Origin: JBCBWG01 sp038523925
Lineage (GTDB): Bacteria; Pseudomonadota; Alphaproteobacteria; Rhizobiales; Hyphomicrobiaceae
Assembly (NCBI GenBank): GCA_038523925.1
Contig: JBCBIY010000010.1
Location: 1-64,000, forward strand
Reading direction: 5' to 3'
DNA length: 64,000 nucleotides
Part shown: positions 44,909-53,729 of the stretch, in pieces
How the letters are laid out: the number at the start of each line of letters is the position of its first letter
Position numbering within the stretch: position 1 is the stretch's first letter
Notes under the pieces: generated by a model
Told to the model about the DNA's origin: nothing
The model's database searches: none
The model's input: the letters and a program-made list of their open reading frames with translations, nothing else
Made by a program: the position numbers and the translations under genes

Positions 44909-45550
44909 ATGATCGGCAGACTAACGGGCACGGTGGACGCGATTGGCGAGAGCCACTGCATTATTGATGTCGGCGGCGTCGGCTATGAGGTGCAGGCCTC
45001 GGCCCGCACGTTGCGCGCAATCATCCATGGCGAGCGTGTCTCGCTCACGATTGACACGCATGTGCGGGAGGACGCGATCCGCCTCTTCGGGTTTGCGAGC
45101 GAACACGAGCGCACGTGGTTTCGCACGCTTCAGGGCGTGCAGGGTGTCGGCGCGAAGGTGGCGCTTGCCTGCCTCGGCATTCTCTCCCCGCAGGAACTTT
45201 CCAACGCGATCGCGCTCGGCGACTGGACGTCGATTGAGCGCACGCCGGGCGTTGGCAAAAAGCTCGCGCAGCGCATCGCAAGTGAGTTGAAGGACAAGGC
45301 GCCGACGCTGGCAGCCGGGATCGGGCCTGCGGGCGAGGCCGCGTCGGGCAGCGGTGCGGCTGCGGGCGCTGTCGGGTTGCCGACCGATGCAGACGCGACG
45401 GTTGCCGCGGAGGCGATCTCGGCGCTGACCAATCTCGGGTATCAGCCGGTGCAGGCGGGCCAAGCGGTGGCGGCTGCAATGGCGACCCGCGGCGAGGATG
45501 CCGACGTCGCAACGCTCATTCGCGACGGTTTGAAGTCGCTTGCCAATTAG
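44909..45550 (+). CDS. ruvA: Holliday junction branch migration protein RuvA
   Basis: A 213-residue RuvA. Domain I is an OB-fold (MIGRLTGTVDAIGESHCIIDVGG), domain II carries two helix-hairpin-helix motifs (LQGVQGVGAKVALACLGIL and RTPGVGKKLAQRIASELK) and domain III (about 160-213) is the RuvB-contacting UBA-like domain, joined by a flexible linker. It tetramerises on four-way junctions and loads RuvB. Unusually there is no ruvC before it or ruvB after it: a convergent transporter gene follows, sharing four bases at the stops. No SOS box is seen before it. Confidence 0.96.
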   Translation: MIGRLTGTVDAIGESHCIIDVGGVGYEVQASARTLRAIIHGERVSLTIDTHVREDAIRLFGFASEHERTWFRTLQGVQGVGAKVALACLGILSPQELSNAIALGDWTSIERTPGVGKKLAQRIASELKDKAPTLAAGIGPAGEAASGSGAAAGAVGLPTDADATVAAEAISALTNLGYQPVQAGQAVAAAMATRGEDADVATLIRDGLKSLAN

Positions 45551-46500
45551 GTTTGGCGACCACCCACTGCGACCATCGTGGAGCCGACGATGACGAGCGC
45601 GAGCACGGGCACAAGGTCCCAATTAAAGACCGGCGCTGCAATCAGCCCGAAGCCGCTTGCGATCGCCTGCGCCACAACGACGGCGACGGGCAGCAGCACG
45701 GTGACGGCCAGAAACCGCTCGCTGCCGAGGGCTACGACGGCTGAGAACTGGAAATAGTTGAGCGCTGAGAACACTGCGGCGCCGAAGCCGGCTGAAAGCG
45801 CAATCGTTTGCAAGTCGAGAAACGCTGCCGGCCGCGGCAGCAGCGGAGTCTCCGGCAGCGCGCCAAGGGCAACGGCTGTGACCAGCGCACCGATCACCAG
45901 CGCAAAGACGAGGCTCATGGCGACGATCAACACGCCCGTGACGCGGAGCTTGTCCCAGACCGTGCGCGCGGCCCGGTTCTGCGGGTGCCACTCGCTAACG
46001 AACGTCCGCAGCGTCAGCCAACCGACAGCGAGCAGCCCGCTCAACATGCCAAGCCACGCAGCCTCAAGATCGAAGCCCGCAAACATCAGCCCGACGCCAC
46101 CGACGACAACCGCCGCCCCAACCCAGGCCAGGCGGCCGGGGCGGCGCGCGAAAAGGAGGACGCCGACCACCAGCGAGATTGGCAGAGCGAGCCTGAGGAT
46201 CACGCTCGATTCTGCCGGGGGGATCTGCGTGATCGCGACGTAGTAGGAGGCCTCCAGTAAGATGAATGCTGCACCGAGCCACCACGTCATCGGTTCGCGA
46301 AGGATCTCGGCTGTCTGCGCGTGGCGGCCGGTCGCGAGCAGCAGAGCAGCACCCGCAAACGACATTGACAGCAGGATGAAGGCGACCACGTGAATGCCGC
46401 GCTCGGTCGCGATCTGATAGATGATCGAGAGCACTGAGATGCAGACGACGAACTGGGCGGCATAGAGCCAGCCGGCGCGCGTTGACGTGCGGTCGCTCAT
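45547..46500 (-). CDS. DMT superfamily (EamA) transporter
   Basis: A 317-residue transporter with about ten membrane helices in two EamA repeats (residues about 10-140 and 155-310). PPAESSVILRLALPISLVVG and YFQFSAVVALGSERFLAVTVLL mark the repeats. Substrate unknown. Its start overlaps the rsmD stop by four bases (ATGA), so it is read as the distal gene of the rluB-rsmD unit. Its stop overlaps that of the convergent ruvA. Confidence 0.88.
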   Translation of the reverse strand: MSDRTSTRAGWLYAAQFVVCISVLSIIYQIATERGIHVVAFILLSMSFAGAALLLATGRHAQTAEILREPMTWWLGAAFILLEASYYVAITQIPPAESSVILRLALPISLVVGVLLFARRPGRLAWVGAAVVVGGVGLMFAGFDLEAAWLGMLSGLLAVGWLTLRTFVSEWHPQNRAARTVWDKLRVTGVLIVAMSLVFALVIGALVTAVALGALPETPLLPRPAAFLDLQTIALSAGFGAAVFSALNYFQFSAVVALGSERFLAVTVLLPVAVVVAQAIASGFGLIAAPVFNWDLVPVLALVIVGSTMVAVGGRQT

Positions 46501-47066
46501 GCCACGTCACCGCCGTACTGCGCGAACCTGATCGTCGTGCCGCCGTAGGTCCTCGCTTGCAGCACTGACCAGGGGGCCGGCAGCGCGACGTCAGCGCTCG
46601 CGGCCTCTTCGATGACCGCGACTGCGCTGGCGGCAACGGCAGGCCTGGCTGCAAGATTGAGAAGTGCCGCTTCAGCGAGGCCGCGCCCATAGGGCGGATC
46701 GAGGAAGATGAGGCTAAACGGCCGGGCGTCGGTCTCCGCTGCAAACCTCGTTGCGTCGGCCTTGCGGACCACCACCTCACTGGCGAGGCCGAATGCGGAA
46801 ACATTGTCCTTGAGCGCGGCAAAGGCCTTCGCGTTTTGCTCAACGCAGACGGCCGATCCGGCGCCGCGCGACATCGCTTCAAGCGTCAGCGCGCCGGTCC
46901 CGGCAAATAGATCGAGGACGTGCGCGCCTTCGACGACATCGCGATCGAGACCGTGCGCGAGGACGTTAAAGATCGCCTCCCGCACGCGGTCTGACGTCGG
47001 CCGCGTCCCCTCGGCGACGCCTGACGTGATCGCACGGCCCCGGAAGCGTCCGGCAACAATCCTCAC
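46497..47066 (-). CDS. rsmD: 16S rRNA (guanine966-N2)-methyltransferase
   Basis: A 189-residue methyltransferase. It has the N-terminal RIVAGRFRGR, the TSDRVREAIFN segment, SAM-binding VLDLFAGTGALTLEAMSRG and the catalytic LIFLDPPYGRG (DPPY). It methylates G966 of 16S rRNA in the 30S subunit. Start and stop overlap the neighbours by four bases each (rluB upstream, DMT gene downstream), so three genes are coupled. Length is typical. Confidence 0.95.
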   Translation of the reverse strand: MRIVAGRFRGRAITSGVAEGTRPTSDRVREAIFNVLAHGLDRDVVEGAHVLDLFAGTGALTLEAMSRGAGSAVCVEQNAKAFAALKDNVSAFGLASEVVVRKADATRFAAETDARPFSLIFLDPPYGRGLAEAALLNLAARPAVAASAVAVIEEAASADVALPAPWSVLQARTYGGTTIRFAQYGGDVA

Positions 47067-48115
47067 GCCCGCGGTCCCGGTTTGCGCCGCCCGCTTACCT
47101 TTCGCGGTGGCCGCTTTACGGGTCTTGCAGGCTTTGTGTCGGGCTCGTCCGCGTCATCGACATCGTCGCCGGCTTCAAGCCCGAGGTCCTTCGCAGCCGT
47201 AACGCCAAGCTGGTCGATCAAGACTTTGCGCCGCACGCTCGCGACCTCGCCGGGTTTCAGGTCGAGCAGCTGGAACGGCCCGAACGAGACCCGGATCAGC
47301 CGGTTCACCGTGAGGTCGAGGCTTTCCATGATGCGGCGGACTTCGCGGTTCTTGCCCTCGCGAATGGCGATCGTCATCCAGGTGTTCGCGCCCTGCGTGC
47401 TGTCGACCGAAGCTTCGATGGGTCCGTAGCGCACTCCGTCCAGCGTGATGCCATCGGCAAGGGCATCGAGGTCGGCTTGCTTCACCCGGCCGTGCGCGCG
47501 CACGCGGTACCGCCGGAGCCAGCCGGTCTTCGGCAACTCGAGATAGCGCGCAAGCCCACCATCATTGGTGAGCAGAAGCAGGCCCTCGGTATTGTAGTCG
47601 AGGCGGCCAACCGAGACGACGCGCGGCAGCGTTTTCGGCAGCTTGTCGAATACCGTGACCCGGCCGTCAGGATCTCGATGCGTTGTCACCTGGCCCTTCG
47701 GCTTGTGGTAGCGCCAGAGCCGGGGCGGCTCGCGCATTGGCAGCGGTTTGCCGTCAACTTCAATGCGATCCTTCGGGCCTACCACGGTTGCGGCGGTGTC
47801 GAGCTTGCGGCCATTGACCATCACGCGGCCATCGTCGATCCAGCGTTCGGCATCGCGGCGCGAGCAGAGGCCGGCCTGGGCGATCGCTTTTGCGATGCGC
47901 ATCGGCTCGGCAGGCCCGGTGCTCATTGCAGCCGGCTTCCTGGGGCCGCGCTGTGGCTTCGATGCGGCGCGCGGCGGCGAAGACTTTGCTTGGGGTTTTG
48001 GCCCCGCCCCACTTTTGCGGGCAGGCCGCGGCTGGGCATCCTTATGCGGGCCTGCAGCGCTTTTCCGCTTGGGCCCACCCGGACGCGGGCGCTTCGTCTG
48101 TGGTGGCTTCGCCAT
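47063..48115 (-). CDS. rluB: 23S rRNA pseudouridine synthase (RluB type)
   Basis: A 350-residue pseudouridine synthase. A basic, disordered Pro/Lys/Arg-rich N-terminus (about 1-65) precedes an S4 RNA-binding domain (about 72-130: MRIAKAIAQAGLCSRRDAER) and the RsuA/RluB catalytic domain with the Asp of VGRLDYNTEGLLLLTNDG. A second basic tail follows after residue 305. It would modify U2605 of 23S rRNA. The frame opens at 48559, but the upstream part is antisense to tadA; the ATG at 48115 leads into the basic region. It is divergent from tadA. Confidence 0.92.
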   Translation of the reverse strand: MAKPPQTKRPRPGGPKRKSAAGPHKDAQPRPARKSGAGPKPQAKSSPPRAASKPQRGPRKPAAMSTGPAEPMRIAKAIAQAGLCSRRDAERWIDDGRVMVNGRKLDTAATVVGPKDRIEVDGKPLPMREPPRLWRYHKPKGQVTTHRDPDGRVTVFDKLPKTLPRVVSVGRLDYNTEGLLLLTNDGGLARYLELPKTGWLRRYRVRAHGRVKQADLDALADGITLDGVRYGPIEASVDSTQGANTWMTIAIREGKNREVRRIMESLDLTVNRLIRVSFGPFQLLDLKPGEVASVRRKVLIDQLGVTAAKDLGLEAGDDVDDADEPDTKPARPVKRPPRKVSGRRKPGPRA

Positions 48116-48178
48116 CGCTGAAATCGATCTGATAGACTGCGCGCGCCGGCGTTGCGCGCGGCGGATTGGAGCGGCTGT

Positions 48179-48640
48179 ATGACATCTCACGCCAGCAGTG
48201 GCCACATGGATCGCGCGTTGCAGGCGGCACGTGAAGCGGCGGCGCGCGGCGAAGTCCCGGTCGGCGCGGTGGTCGTCGGGCCGGGTGGTGAACGGCTCGC
48301 CGCGGACGGAAACCGCACCCGTGAGCTGAGCGACCCGACGGCGCATGCCGAAGTGCTCGTCCTTCGGGCCGCCGCGCAAAAACTGAGGTCCGAACGCCTT
48401 GTCGACTGCGACCTCTACGTCACGCTTGAGCCTTGCGCGATGTGTGCAGCCGCTATCTCGTTCGCGCGCATCCGGCGGCTTTACTTTGGCGCCGGCGACC
48501 CGAAGGCTGGCGCGGTCATCAACGGCCCGCGGTTCTTCGCGCAGGCCACCTGCCACCACGCACCCGATGTCTACCCAGGCCTTGGCGAACGCGACGCAGC
48601 CGACCTGCTCCGCGCGTTCTTCGCCGAACGGCGCGGCTAA
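48179..48640 (+). CDS. tadA: tRNA-specific adenosine deaminase
   Basis: A 153-residue nucleoside deaminase. The zinc site is complete: TAHAEVLVL (His and catalytic Glu) and LEPCAMCAAAI (two Cys). It converts A34 to inosine in tRNA-Arg(ACG). GGAG lies seven bases before the ATG at 48179; the frame starts at 48152. It is divergent from rluB, and its stop overlaps that of the patatin gene by four bases. Confidence 0.93.
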   Translation: MTSHASSGHMDRALQAAREAAARGEVPVGAVVVGPGGERLAADGNRTRELSDPTAHAEVLVLRAAAQKLRSERLVDCDLYVTLEPCAMCAAAISFARIRRLYFGAGDPKAGAVINGPRFFAQATCHHAPDVYPGLGERDAADLLRAFFAERRG

Positions 48641-49551
48641 ATCGTCTCAGAGCCGAGGATGCGCGAGAGCTTCGCGCGCAGCTCGTCTTTCACCGGCAGG
48701 CTCGCTTCGATGATCTCTTTCGCCTTGTAGAACTCGAGCGCGGTGAACTGGTCGAGCGCGACATCGATGTAGACGTCGGGCGGGTTCGCCTTCAGCCGCT
48801 CGCGCGTGATCGCCTTTTGCATGATTTGCGATGTCTGCACGCCAACTTCGATCGCGGTCGGTACGCCCTCGAAGACGCGCGGCGCCGCACTGCCGCTGAC
48901 GTCGATTGCAATCGTGATGTCGCATGCGTCCTGGACGAGGTCGTACGGGCACGGGTTCGTGAGGCCGCCATCTAGCAGCAGTCGATCTTCGCGCGAGACT
49001 GGCGAAAAGAGGATCGGGATGGCGATGCTGGCCGCGATCGCGGTTGGCAGGTCGCCGTCGGTCAGCACAACGCGTTCGGTCGTCGAGATGTCCGTCGCGG
49101 TGATCTCGAGCGGGATGGTGAGGTCTGCGAAGGTGTGCGCAACGGTTGGCGGAAGCACGTAGTCGATGACGGTTTCGGGCTTCAGGAACGCTGAGCGCAC
49201 GGGAAAGAAGCTGAGCGCTTTGCGGCGCGGGTCGGAGCGCGCGCTGAAGAGCTGTCGCACGAGCGCAAAACGGTCGATCAACGTCGCCTCGGTGAAGGCC
49301 CGGATCTGTGCTGCCGACAACCCGCTTGCAGCGGCGGCGCCGTAGATCGCGCCAATCGATGTGCCCGCAATGCGGCTTGGCCGGAGCCCCATCTCTTCGA
49401 GCGTTTCAAGGACGGCAATGTGGGCAAGGCCACGCGCGCCGCCGCCACCAAGCGCGAGGCCGATCGTCGGCGATGCCCCGGAAGCGCGCGCAAGCGGCGG
49501 CGAGGCTGTCTGCGTCAGTGCGCGGCGGTCTGCGGACTCCTCTCGCGTCAT
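48637..49551 (-). CDS. Patatin-like phospholipase (RssA family)
   Basis: A 304-residue patatin-family protein. It has the oxyanion motif GLALGGGGARGLAH, the nucleophile Ser65 in GTSIGAIYG and the catalytic Asp in LLLDGGLTNPCP, so the Ser-Asp dyad is intact. No signal peptide is visible; the enzyme is probably cytoplasmic, acting on phospholipids or acyl esters. The frame opens with a TTG at 49557, but GAGG sits eight bases before the ATG at 49551. It directly follows the haloacetate dehalogenase-like gene in the same direction (15 bp). Confidence 0.9.
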   Translation of the reverse strand: MTREESADRRALTQTASPPLARASGASPTIGLALGGGGARGLAHIAVLETLEEMGLRPSRIAGTSIGAIYGAAAASGLSAAQIRAFTEATLIDRFALVRQLFSARSDPRRKALSFFPVRSAFLKPETVIDYVLPPTVAHTFADLTIPLEITATDISTTERVVLTDGDLPTAIAASIAIPILFSPVSREDRLLLDGGLTNPCPYDLVQDACDITIAIDVSGSAAPRVFEGVPTAIEVGVQTSQIMQKAITRERLKANPPDVYIDVALDQFTALEFYKAKEIIEASLPVKDELRAKLSRILGSETI

Positions 49552-49566
49552 CGGCAATCCTCGTTT

Positions 49567-50496
49567 TCAGGCGTCGGCCGCCTCAAGGAACGGCAGGAGT
49601 GCCCCCAGCAACGCATCCGGCGCCTCTTCGGCGATGAAGTGACCCGACGCGATCTCACTGCCGGAGATAGGTCCGCTGCACCATGGCCGCCAGATGGCAA
49701 GCGGGTCAGCAATGTCCTGCAAGTTGCCGCGTGCGCCCCAGAGCACTTGAACCGGACACGCGATACGCGTTCCGGCTGCGCGGTCGGCGGCGTCATGGTC
49801 CACATCGATTGTCGCACCGGCGCGGTAGTCGGCGAGGCTGCCGCTGCGGCGCGCGGCATCGCGAAATGCGGCCCGATAGGCAGCCAGGACGTCGGCCTCC
49901 AGCCAGTCCGGTAGACTGGGCCCGCCGCGGCGAAAGCGGTTTGCTATCCACGCGTCGGGGTCGTGGGCCAGCAGGTCATCCGGCAATGGCGCTGGCTGTG
50001 CGAGGAACATCCAGTGGTAGAGCCGGACCGCAGACGACCGCGTCATCGTTTGCCAGACATCGAGCGTCGGGATCACGTCGAGGATCGCCAGGCGGCTGAC
50101 GCGGGCCGACGCGTCGAGGGAAAGACGGTATGCGACGCGCGCGCCGCGATCGTGACCGCAAACGGCAAAGCGATCGTGGCCGAGCGACGTCATGACGGCT
50201 GCCATGTCGCGCGCCATCTGCCGCTTGGAATAGGCTGCATGGTCGGCTGTGTCTGGCGGACACTCGCTGGCGCCATAGCCGCGCAAGTCGGGGGCGATCA
50301 CCGTAAAGCGCTCGGCAAGCGCGCCGGCCACCTTGTGCCACATCAGGTGGGTTTCGGGATAACCGTGCAGGCAGAGCAGCGGCGGGCCCGATCCCCCGAT
50401 CCGGCAGAAGATGTCTGCCCCGTCGCCCGCGATGACGTCTGCGCGGAAGCCGTCAAAGCCGCCGACGCGGCGCCAGTGTTCGCCGCCGCCACTCAT
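49567..50496 (-). CDS. Haloacetate dehalogenase-like alpha/beta hydrolase
   Basis: A 309-residue hydrolase close to fluoroacetate dehalogenase. The pattern is complete by eye: LLCLHGYPETHLMWH, APDLRGYGASE, nucleophile Asp116 in GHDRGAR with Arg117 and Arg120 as carboxylate binders, the acid Asp140 in AILDVIPT, the halide-pocket pair His161-Trp162 in YHWMFLAQP, and the catalytic His in SGHFIAEEAP. These residues distinguish it from epoxide hydrolases. The true substrate is unknown. The ATG at 50496 overlaps the purD stop by four bases, so it is coupled to purD. The open frame upstream is antisense purD and is discarded. Confidence 0.85.
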   Translation of the reverse strand: MSGGGEHWRRVGGFDGFRADVIAGDGADIFCRIGGSGPPLLCLHGYPETHLMWHKVAGALAERFTVIAPDLRGYGASECPPDTADHAAYSKRQMARDMAAVMTSLGHDRFAVCGHDRGARVAYRLSLDASARVSRLAILDVIPTLDVWQTMTRSSAVRLYHWMFLAQPAPLPDDLLAHDPDAWIANRFRRGGPSLPDWLEADVLAAYRAAFRDAARRSGSLADYRAGATIDVDHDAADRAAGTRIACPVQVLWGARGNLQDIADPLAIWRPWCSGPISGSEIASGHFIAEEAPDALLGALLPFLEAADA

Positions 50497-51785
50497 GTGC
50501 CGGACGACCCGCGCTCGCGGGCGATGGCGCGGTAGCCGATGTCTGACCGGCAGAAGCCCGTTGGCCAGTCGATGGCTTTGACGGCGCCATAGGCGCGCGC
50601 TTGCGCATCGGAAAAGGTTGCCCCGCGTGCCGTGACGGCGAGCACGCGGCCGCCATTCGCGACGATCGTATCGCCGTCGGCCCGCGTGCCTGCGTGGAAG
50701 ACAACGACCGTGTCGGAGGTGGCAGCCGCGCCGTCGAGGCCTCGGATCGGGTCGCCTTTCCGCGGCTCGCCCGGGTAGCCGGCGGCTGCCATGACGACGG
50801 TCAGAGCTGGCGCGTCGTGCCACGCGAGCGACACGCCAGCTAGCGCGCCGTCCGCGGTTGCTTTGAGGGCCGGCAGCAGGTCGGACTTCAGCCGCATGAC
50901 GAGTACCTGCGCTTCCGGGTCGCCGAAGCGGACGTTGTACTCGATCAGTTCCGGCCCGCGCGCGGTGATCATCAGGCCCGCGTAAAGGACACCGCGAAAC
51001 GGCGTGCCGGCTGCTGCCATACCGGCGACGGTCGGCTTGATGATCCGCTCAAGCGTCTCGGTGATCAACGCGTCCGTCATGACCGGGGCTGGCGAATATG
51101 CGCCCATGCCGCCGGTGTTGGGGCCGGTGTCGCCATCGCCGACGCGTTTGTGATCCTGCGCCGTTGCAAGCGGCAGGATGGTCTCGCCGTCGCAAAGGAC
51201 GAAGAAACTCGCCTCTTCACCTTCGAGGAACGCTTCGACAACGACCTCAGAGCCGGCCGCACCGAAGGCACCATCGAAGCAGGCGCGAATGGCAGCGTCA
51301 GCTTCGTCGCGCGTTGCCGCAATCACGACGCCTTTGCCGGCTGCAAGTCCATCGGCCTTGATGACCACGGGCAGCGATTGTTCTGCTGCGAACGCAATCG
51401 CGCTTTCGGCATCGGCGAAGCGGCCGTAAGCGGCCGTCGGGATGTTGTGCTTGGCGCAGAAGTCCTTCGTAAAGCCCTTCGAGCCTTCAAGCTGCGCGGC
51501 GGCCTTAGCCGGGCCAAACACCGAAATGCCGGCGGCTGTCAGGTCATCTGCAAGCCCTGCGACGAGTGGCGCTTCCGGGCCGATGATAACAAGCGCCACG
51601 TCGTTGGACTTGGCGAACGCGACGACGGCTGAGTGGTCGGATACGGGGACATCGATGCAGGTTGCGTGCGCCGCGATCCCGGGGTTGCCGGGAGCTGCAT
51701 AAAGCCTTGTCAGGCCTTCGCTTTTGGCGATCGCCCAGGCAAGCGCGTGCTCGCGGCCGCCACCACCGATCAGGAGAACGTTCAT
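50493..51785 (-). CDS. purD: Phosphoribosylamine-glycine ligase
   Basis: A 430-residue PurD, usual size. It has MNVLLIGGGGREHALAW at the N-terminus, PGNPGIA, the ATP-grasp domain with VIKADGLAAGKGVVIA and LEGEEASFFVLCDG, and the C-terminal YNVRFGDPEAQVLVMRLKSD. It catalyses the second step of purine synthesis. The ATG at 51785 is five codons inside the open frame and matches the family N-terminus. It starts divergently from xseA, with 109 bp between. Confidence 0.97.
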   Translation of the reverse strand: MNVLLIGGGGREHALAWAIAKSEGLTRLYAAPGNPGIAAHATCIDVPVSDHSAVVAFAKSNDVALVIIGPEAPLVAGLADDLTAAGISVFGPAKAAAQLEGSKGFTKDFCAKHNIPTAAYGRFADAESAIAFAAEQSLPVVIKADGLAAGKGVVIAATRDEADAAIRACFDGAFGAAGSEVVVEAFLEGEEASFFVLCDGETILPLATAQDHKRVGDGDTGPNTGGMGAYSPAPVMTDALITETLERIIKPTVAGMAAAGTPFRGVLYAGLMITARGPELIEYNVRFGDPEAQVLVMRLKSDLLPALKATADGALAGVSLAWHDAPALTVVMAAAGYPGEPRKGDPIRGLDGAAATSDTVVVFHAGTRADGDTIVANGGRVLAVTARGATFSDAQARAYGAVKAIDWPTGFCRSDIGYRAIARERGSSGT

Positions 51786-51894
51786 CGCGCGACAGCCCAC
51801 CCTTTATCAACACGTACGGGCAGGCGGTCTGCCAGAAGACCGCCCAAACATGTGCTAATCAGCAGCACGCGAAATGCGCCCATGAGGATGAGAA

Positions 51895-53388
51895 GTGGCA
51901 GAAAAACAGCGCGCGGCGCAAGCGGCGGTCAACGTGGCCGAGTTCTCCGTCAGCGAACTGTCCCAGGCGATCAAGCGGTCGCTTGAGGATGGGTTCGGCC
52001 ACGTGCGTCTGCGCGGTGAAATCTCGGGCTATCGCGGGCCGCACGCCTCAGGGCACTGCTATTTCGGCATCAAGGATGATCGCGCGAAGATCGATGCCGT
52101 TATCTGGCGCGGTGTGTTCTCGAAGCTGAAGGTGCGGCCCGAAGAGGGCATGGAGGTGATCGCGCACGGCAAGATCACGTCCTACCCGAACGCGTCGAAG
52201 TATCAGATTGTCGTCGAGAGCCTGGAGCCGGCCGGTGTCGGCGCGCTGATGGCGCTGCTTGAAGAGCGCAAGCGCAAGTTTCAGGCGGAGGGGCTGTTCG
52301 ACGAAGCGCGCAAGCAGCCTATCCCGTTTCTGCCGGGCGTCGTCGGTATCGTGACGTCGCCGACCGGGGCCGTCATTCGCGACATGCTGGCGGGCTTCAC
52401 GGAGCGCTTCCCGACGCACGTCATCCTGTGGCCCGTCCGCGTGCAAGGCGAGACATCGGCGGTTGAAGTGGCCGAAGCCGTGCGCGGGTTCAATGCGATT
52501 GCGCCGGGCGGCGCGATCCCTCGGCCGGATACACTCATCGTCGCCCGCGGCGGCGGCAGCCTCGAAGACATGTGGGGCTTTAATGATGAGGTTGTCGTGC
52601 GCGCGGTCGCAGAGAGCCGCATCCCGGTCATTTCCGCGGTCGGGCACGAGACCGATTGGACGCTGATTGACCTCGTGGCCGACGCGCGCGCGCCGACGCC
52701 GACGAAGGCTGCGGAATGGGCTGTGCCCAAATACAGCGATCTGGTTGAACGAACCGAGACGGCGGGCGCCCGGCTTCTCGGCGGCATCAAGCGCCGGCTC
52801 GATTTGGCGCGCAGCGAATACCGCGCGGCTGAACGCGGGCTACCGCGGATCGAAGACCTCTTGCAGCCGGCACGGCAGCGATACGACGCCGTCGATCATC
52901 GTTTGGCGAGCGCGTTGCGCGCCAATACGAACGCTCACGATCGCCGCTTTCAACGATTGGCCGCCGGCGTCAATCCTCGGCTGGTGGCCGGGCGTCTCAG
53001 CCAGTATCGCGACCGCCTTCAGTCGCGCGCTGACCGGCTTGAGCGTGCAATGCGCACCGACCTCACCATGAAGCAGCGCCGCTTTGAGAACGCCGCCAAG
53101 ATGCTCTCGACCCTTAGTTACCAGTCGGTCCTGCAGCGTGGGTTTGCGCTTGTGCGCGATGCGTCGGGCGGCATGGTCCGGACGGCGGGCAGCATTGGCG
53201 ATGGCGTGCGGCTCGAGCTTGAGTTCGCCGACGGGCGACAGTCCGTCACGGCGGATGGCGCCAAGCCGGATGCATCGCCGCCGCCGGAAGACAAGCCGCA
53301 GGCAGCCACGCCGGCGCGCAATGGCGTTAAATCGAAATCCGCCCGCGAGGCCCGCGCCAGCCGAAACCGTCAGGGATCGCTGTTTTAG
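51895..53388 (+). CDS. xseA: Exodeoxyribonuclease VII large subunit
   Basis: A 497-residue XseA. An N-terminal OB-fold (about 20-120; FGHVRLRGEISGYRGPHASG) precedes the catalytic core with GVVGIVTSPTGAVIRDML, LIVARGGGSLEDMWGFNDE and AVGHETDWTLIDLVADARAPTPTKAAE, and a long coiled-coil region (about 290-420). The GTG start is preceded by AGGATGAGA. It degrades single-stranded DNA with XseB, whose gene is not in the window. The last 60 residues are a Pro/Ala/Lys-rich tail. The DUF2093 gene follows. Confidence 0.96.
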   Translation: MAEKQRAAQAAVNVAEFSVSELSQAIKRSLEDGFGHVRLRGEISGYRGPHASGHCYFGIKDDRAKIDAVIWRGVFSKLKVRPEEGMEVIAHGKITSYPNASKYQIVVESLEPAGVGALMALLEERKRKFQAEGLFDEARKQPIPFLPGVVGIVTSPTGAVIRDMLAGFTERFPTHVILWPVRVQGETSAVEVAEAVRGFNAIAPGGAIPRPDTLIVARGGGSLEDMWGFNDEVVVRAVAESRIPVISAVGHETDWTLIDLVADARAPTPTKAAEWAVPKYSDLVERTETAGARLLGGIKRRLDLARSEYRAAERGLPRIEDLLQPARQRYDAVDHRLASALRANTNAHDRRFQRLAAGVNPRLVAGRLSQYRDRLQSRADRLERAMRTDLTMKQRRFENAAKMLSTLSYQSVLQRGFALVRDASGGMVRTAGSIGDGVRLELEFADGRQSVTADGAKPDASPPPEDKPQAATPARNGVKSKSAREARASRNRQGSLF

Positions 53389-53489
53389 CTCCAACGGCGC
53401 GCCCAATCGGACCAAGCCGCGGCTTGACGCTTTCGGGCCTTTCCCCGATGTCAGAGGGCTGACACGCCCGCGCCCAAGAGACCCGACGC

Positions 53490-53729
53490 ATGATGAACCA
53501 GATTGACCGGCTTTTCGGCCTCAAGGGCGAGGCGCGCGTGCGGTATCAGGACGGTGAGTTCCAGATCCTGAGCCCGGGCGATTTCGTCCGCTGCGCGGTC
53601 ACCGGTCAGCAGATTCCGATTGACGAGCTGCGCTATTGGAGCGTTGATCTGCAGGAGCCGTACGCCTCGGCCGCCGTCTCCTTCGCGCGCTACAAGGAAC
53701 TGCGCGAGCGCAAGTCAGACCGATCCTGA
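53490..53729 (+). CDS. DUF2093 domain-containing protein
   Basis: A 79-residue cytoplasmic protein matching DUF2093 over its whole length: EARVRYQDGEFQILSPGDFV, CAVTGQQIPIDELRYWSVD and a final EPYASAAVSFARYKE. The family is nearly confined to Alphaproteobacteria and has no known function; the single Cys before TGQ recalls a metal-binding or redox site. Two ATGs stand in tandem at the start. Its tail overlaps the convergent lpxK by 15 bases, the same neighbourhood seen in other Hyphomicrobiales. Confidence 0.92.
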   Translation: MMNQIDRLFGLKGEARVRYQDGEFQILSPGDFVRCAVTGQQIPIDELRYWSVDLQEPYASAAVSFARYKELRERKSDRS

